Position numbers and translations under genes: made by a program. DNA of 5,698 bases from NCBI GenBank assembly GCA_029263035.1, contig JAJCYF010000165.1:1-5698 (forward strand), read 5' to 3'. Below, in pieces: positions 5,350-5,698 of the stretch (its first letter is position 1; each line of letters starts with the position of its first letter). Under the pieces are notes generated by a model. The model worked only from the letters and a program-made list of their open reading frames with translations, had not been told where the DNA came from and searched no databases. This DNA comes from Actinomycetes bacterium (GTDB lineage Bacteria; Actinomycetota; CADDZG01; JAHWKV01).

Positions 5350-5667
5350 GGAAGGAGGAAGGAAAAGCTGCAGGTTGCGGCAGGTCGGGCAGCGGTAGAC
5401 CTCGACCGGCAGATCCTGCTCAATGGCTCCCAATGCCTGTGCCACGTCCTTATCCATCCCGGTCGCCTTGTCACTCAACCGGAACTCCTGCACCCCGATC
5501 AACTTCATCGACGACCGGCAGACCGGGCACGGCGTCTGCGGCCCGGACTCTATCCGCCGCTGCTTGGCCTTGTCGTAACCCTTGGACGCCCTACCCATGG
5601 TTTTGAAGGTCGCCAGGATGGCCAGCAGCGTGCAGACGCCGAACAGCACGAATATGAAGGTTCTCAT
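5341..5667 (-). CDS. Small membrane-anchored zinc-ribbon protein of unknown function
   Basis: I do not recognise this 108-residue protein as a named family. Residues 2-20 are a strongly hydrophobic membrane segment with only MR ahead of it. A basic stretch follows (22-39), then two CxxC knuckles, CPVC (47-50) and CPTC (93-96), 42 residues apart, which suggest one zinc ribbon. The expected layout is an N-terminal anchor with the metal-binding part in the cytoplasm. The ATG at 5667 starts exactly at the membrane segment, but it has no clear ribosome site. The frame stays open upstream to the window edge without another start codon inside the window, so a start beyond the edge is not excluded. 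Ten bases separate it from the ATPase gene, so it is probably co-transcribed with the transporter. A role in transport is not shown by the sequence. Confidence 0.75.
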   Translation of the reverse strand: MRTFIFVLFGVCTLLAILATFKTMGRASKGYDKAKQRRIESGPQTPCPVCRSSMKLIGVQEFRLSDKATGMDKDVAQALGAIEQDLPVEVYRCPTCRNLQLFLPPSAG

Positions 5668-5698
5668 TACCGGGGCGGCTAATCGCCGGGGCTCTGCT

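Noticed and set aside
5331..5474. N-terminal extension of the ATPase frame.
   Set aside because: Homology starts at the ATG at 5330, and the extension lies over the end of the zinc-ribbon gene.
4509..5606. A 365-codon open frame on the plus strand opposite the ATPase and zinc-ribbon genes.
   Set aside because: It is a codon-position shadow of two well-supported minus-strand genes and has low-complexity, non-family composition.
5679..5698. A TAG stop on the minus strand that could end an upstream gene.
   Set aside because: Only about six codons precede it in the window, which is not enough to support a coding region.
1..5698. Search for tRNA, rRNA, CRISPR arrays, insertion sequences, toxin-antitoxin pairs and phage genes.
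   Set aside because: None was seen: no regularly spaced long repeats, transposase motifs or tRNA-like cloverleaf segments, and the real genes leave no gap longer than 206 bases.

Overview
The window is GC-rich and gene-dense, with short gaps, overlapping genes, GTG and TTG starts, and long antisense shadow frames typical of high-GC DNA. These traits suggest a high-GC bacterium. A GlnR/PhoP-like 11-bp direct-repeat operator and a probably leaderless promoter make an actinobacterium (Actinomycetota) the best guess. That assignment is inference; no taxonomic marker gene is present.

Layout. From 12 to 1376 (minus) lies a complete two-domain siroheme synthase (cysG). It is transcribed away from a 206-bp divergent intergenic region, 1377-1582. 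On the other side, 1583-1900 (plus), is a small orphan winged-helix regulator made only of an OmpR/PhoB-type DNA-binding domain. The divergent region carries four to six direct repeats spaced exactly 11 bp apart just upstream of the regulator, a leaderless-type -10 box, a perfect 7-bp hairpin, a 12-bp direct repeat and a possible small leader ORF. The regulator and the next gene converge on a compact hairpin at 1911-1930 that reads as a shared terminator.

From 5667 down to 1942 (minus) runs one tightly packed operon. Its order is a small membrane-anchored zinc-ribbon protein (5341-5667), an OpuCA/ProV-type ATPase with tandem CBS domains (4224-5330), two 224-residue permeases (3553-4227 and 2888-3562), and a lipoprotein substrate-binding protein (1942-2856). 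Together the last four genes encode a complete importer of the glycine betaine/carnitine/choline (quaternary amine) family. Its likely role is osmoprotectant uptake, with the CBS domains as the probable osmotic or nucleotide sensor.

The core gene content is ordinary. The points worth following up are regulatory: the 11-bp-period operator beside an orphan OmpR-type DNA-binding domain and the siroheme gene, and two hairpins placed at translation starts inside the transporter operon. I did not see a CRISPR array, RNA gene, mobile element or a clearly new system.
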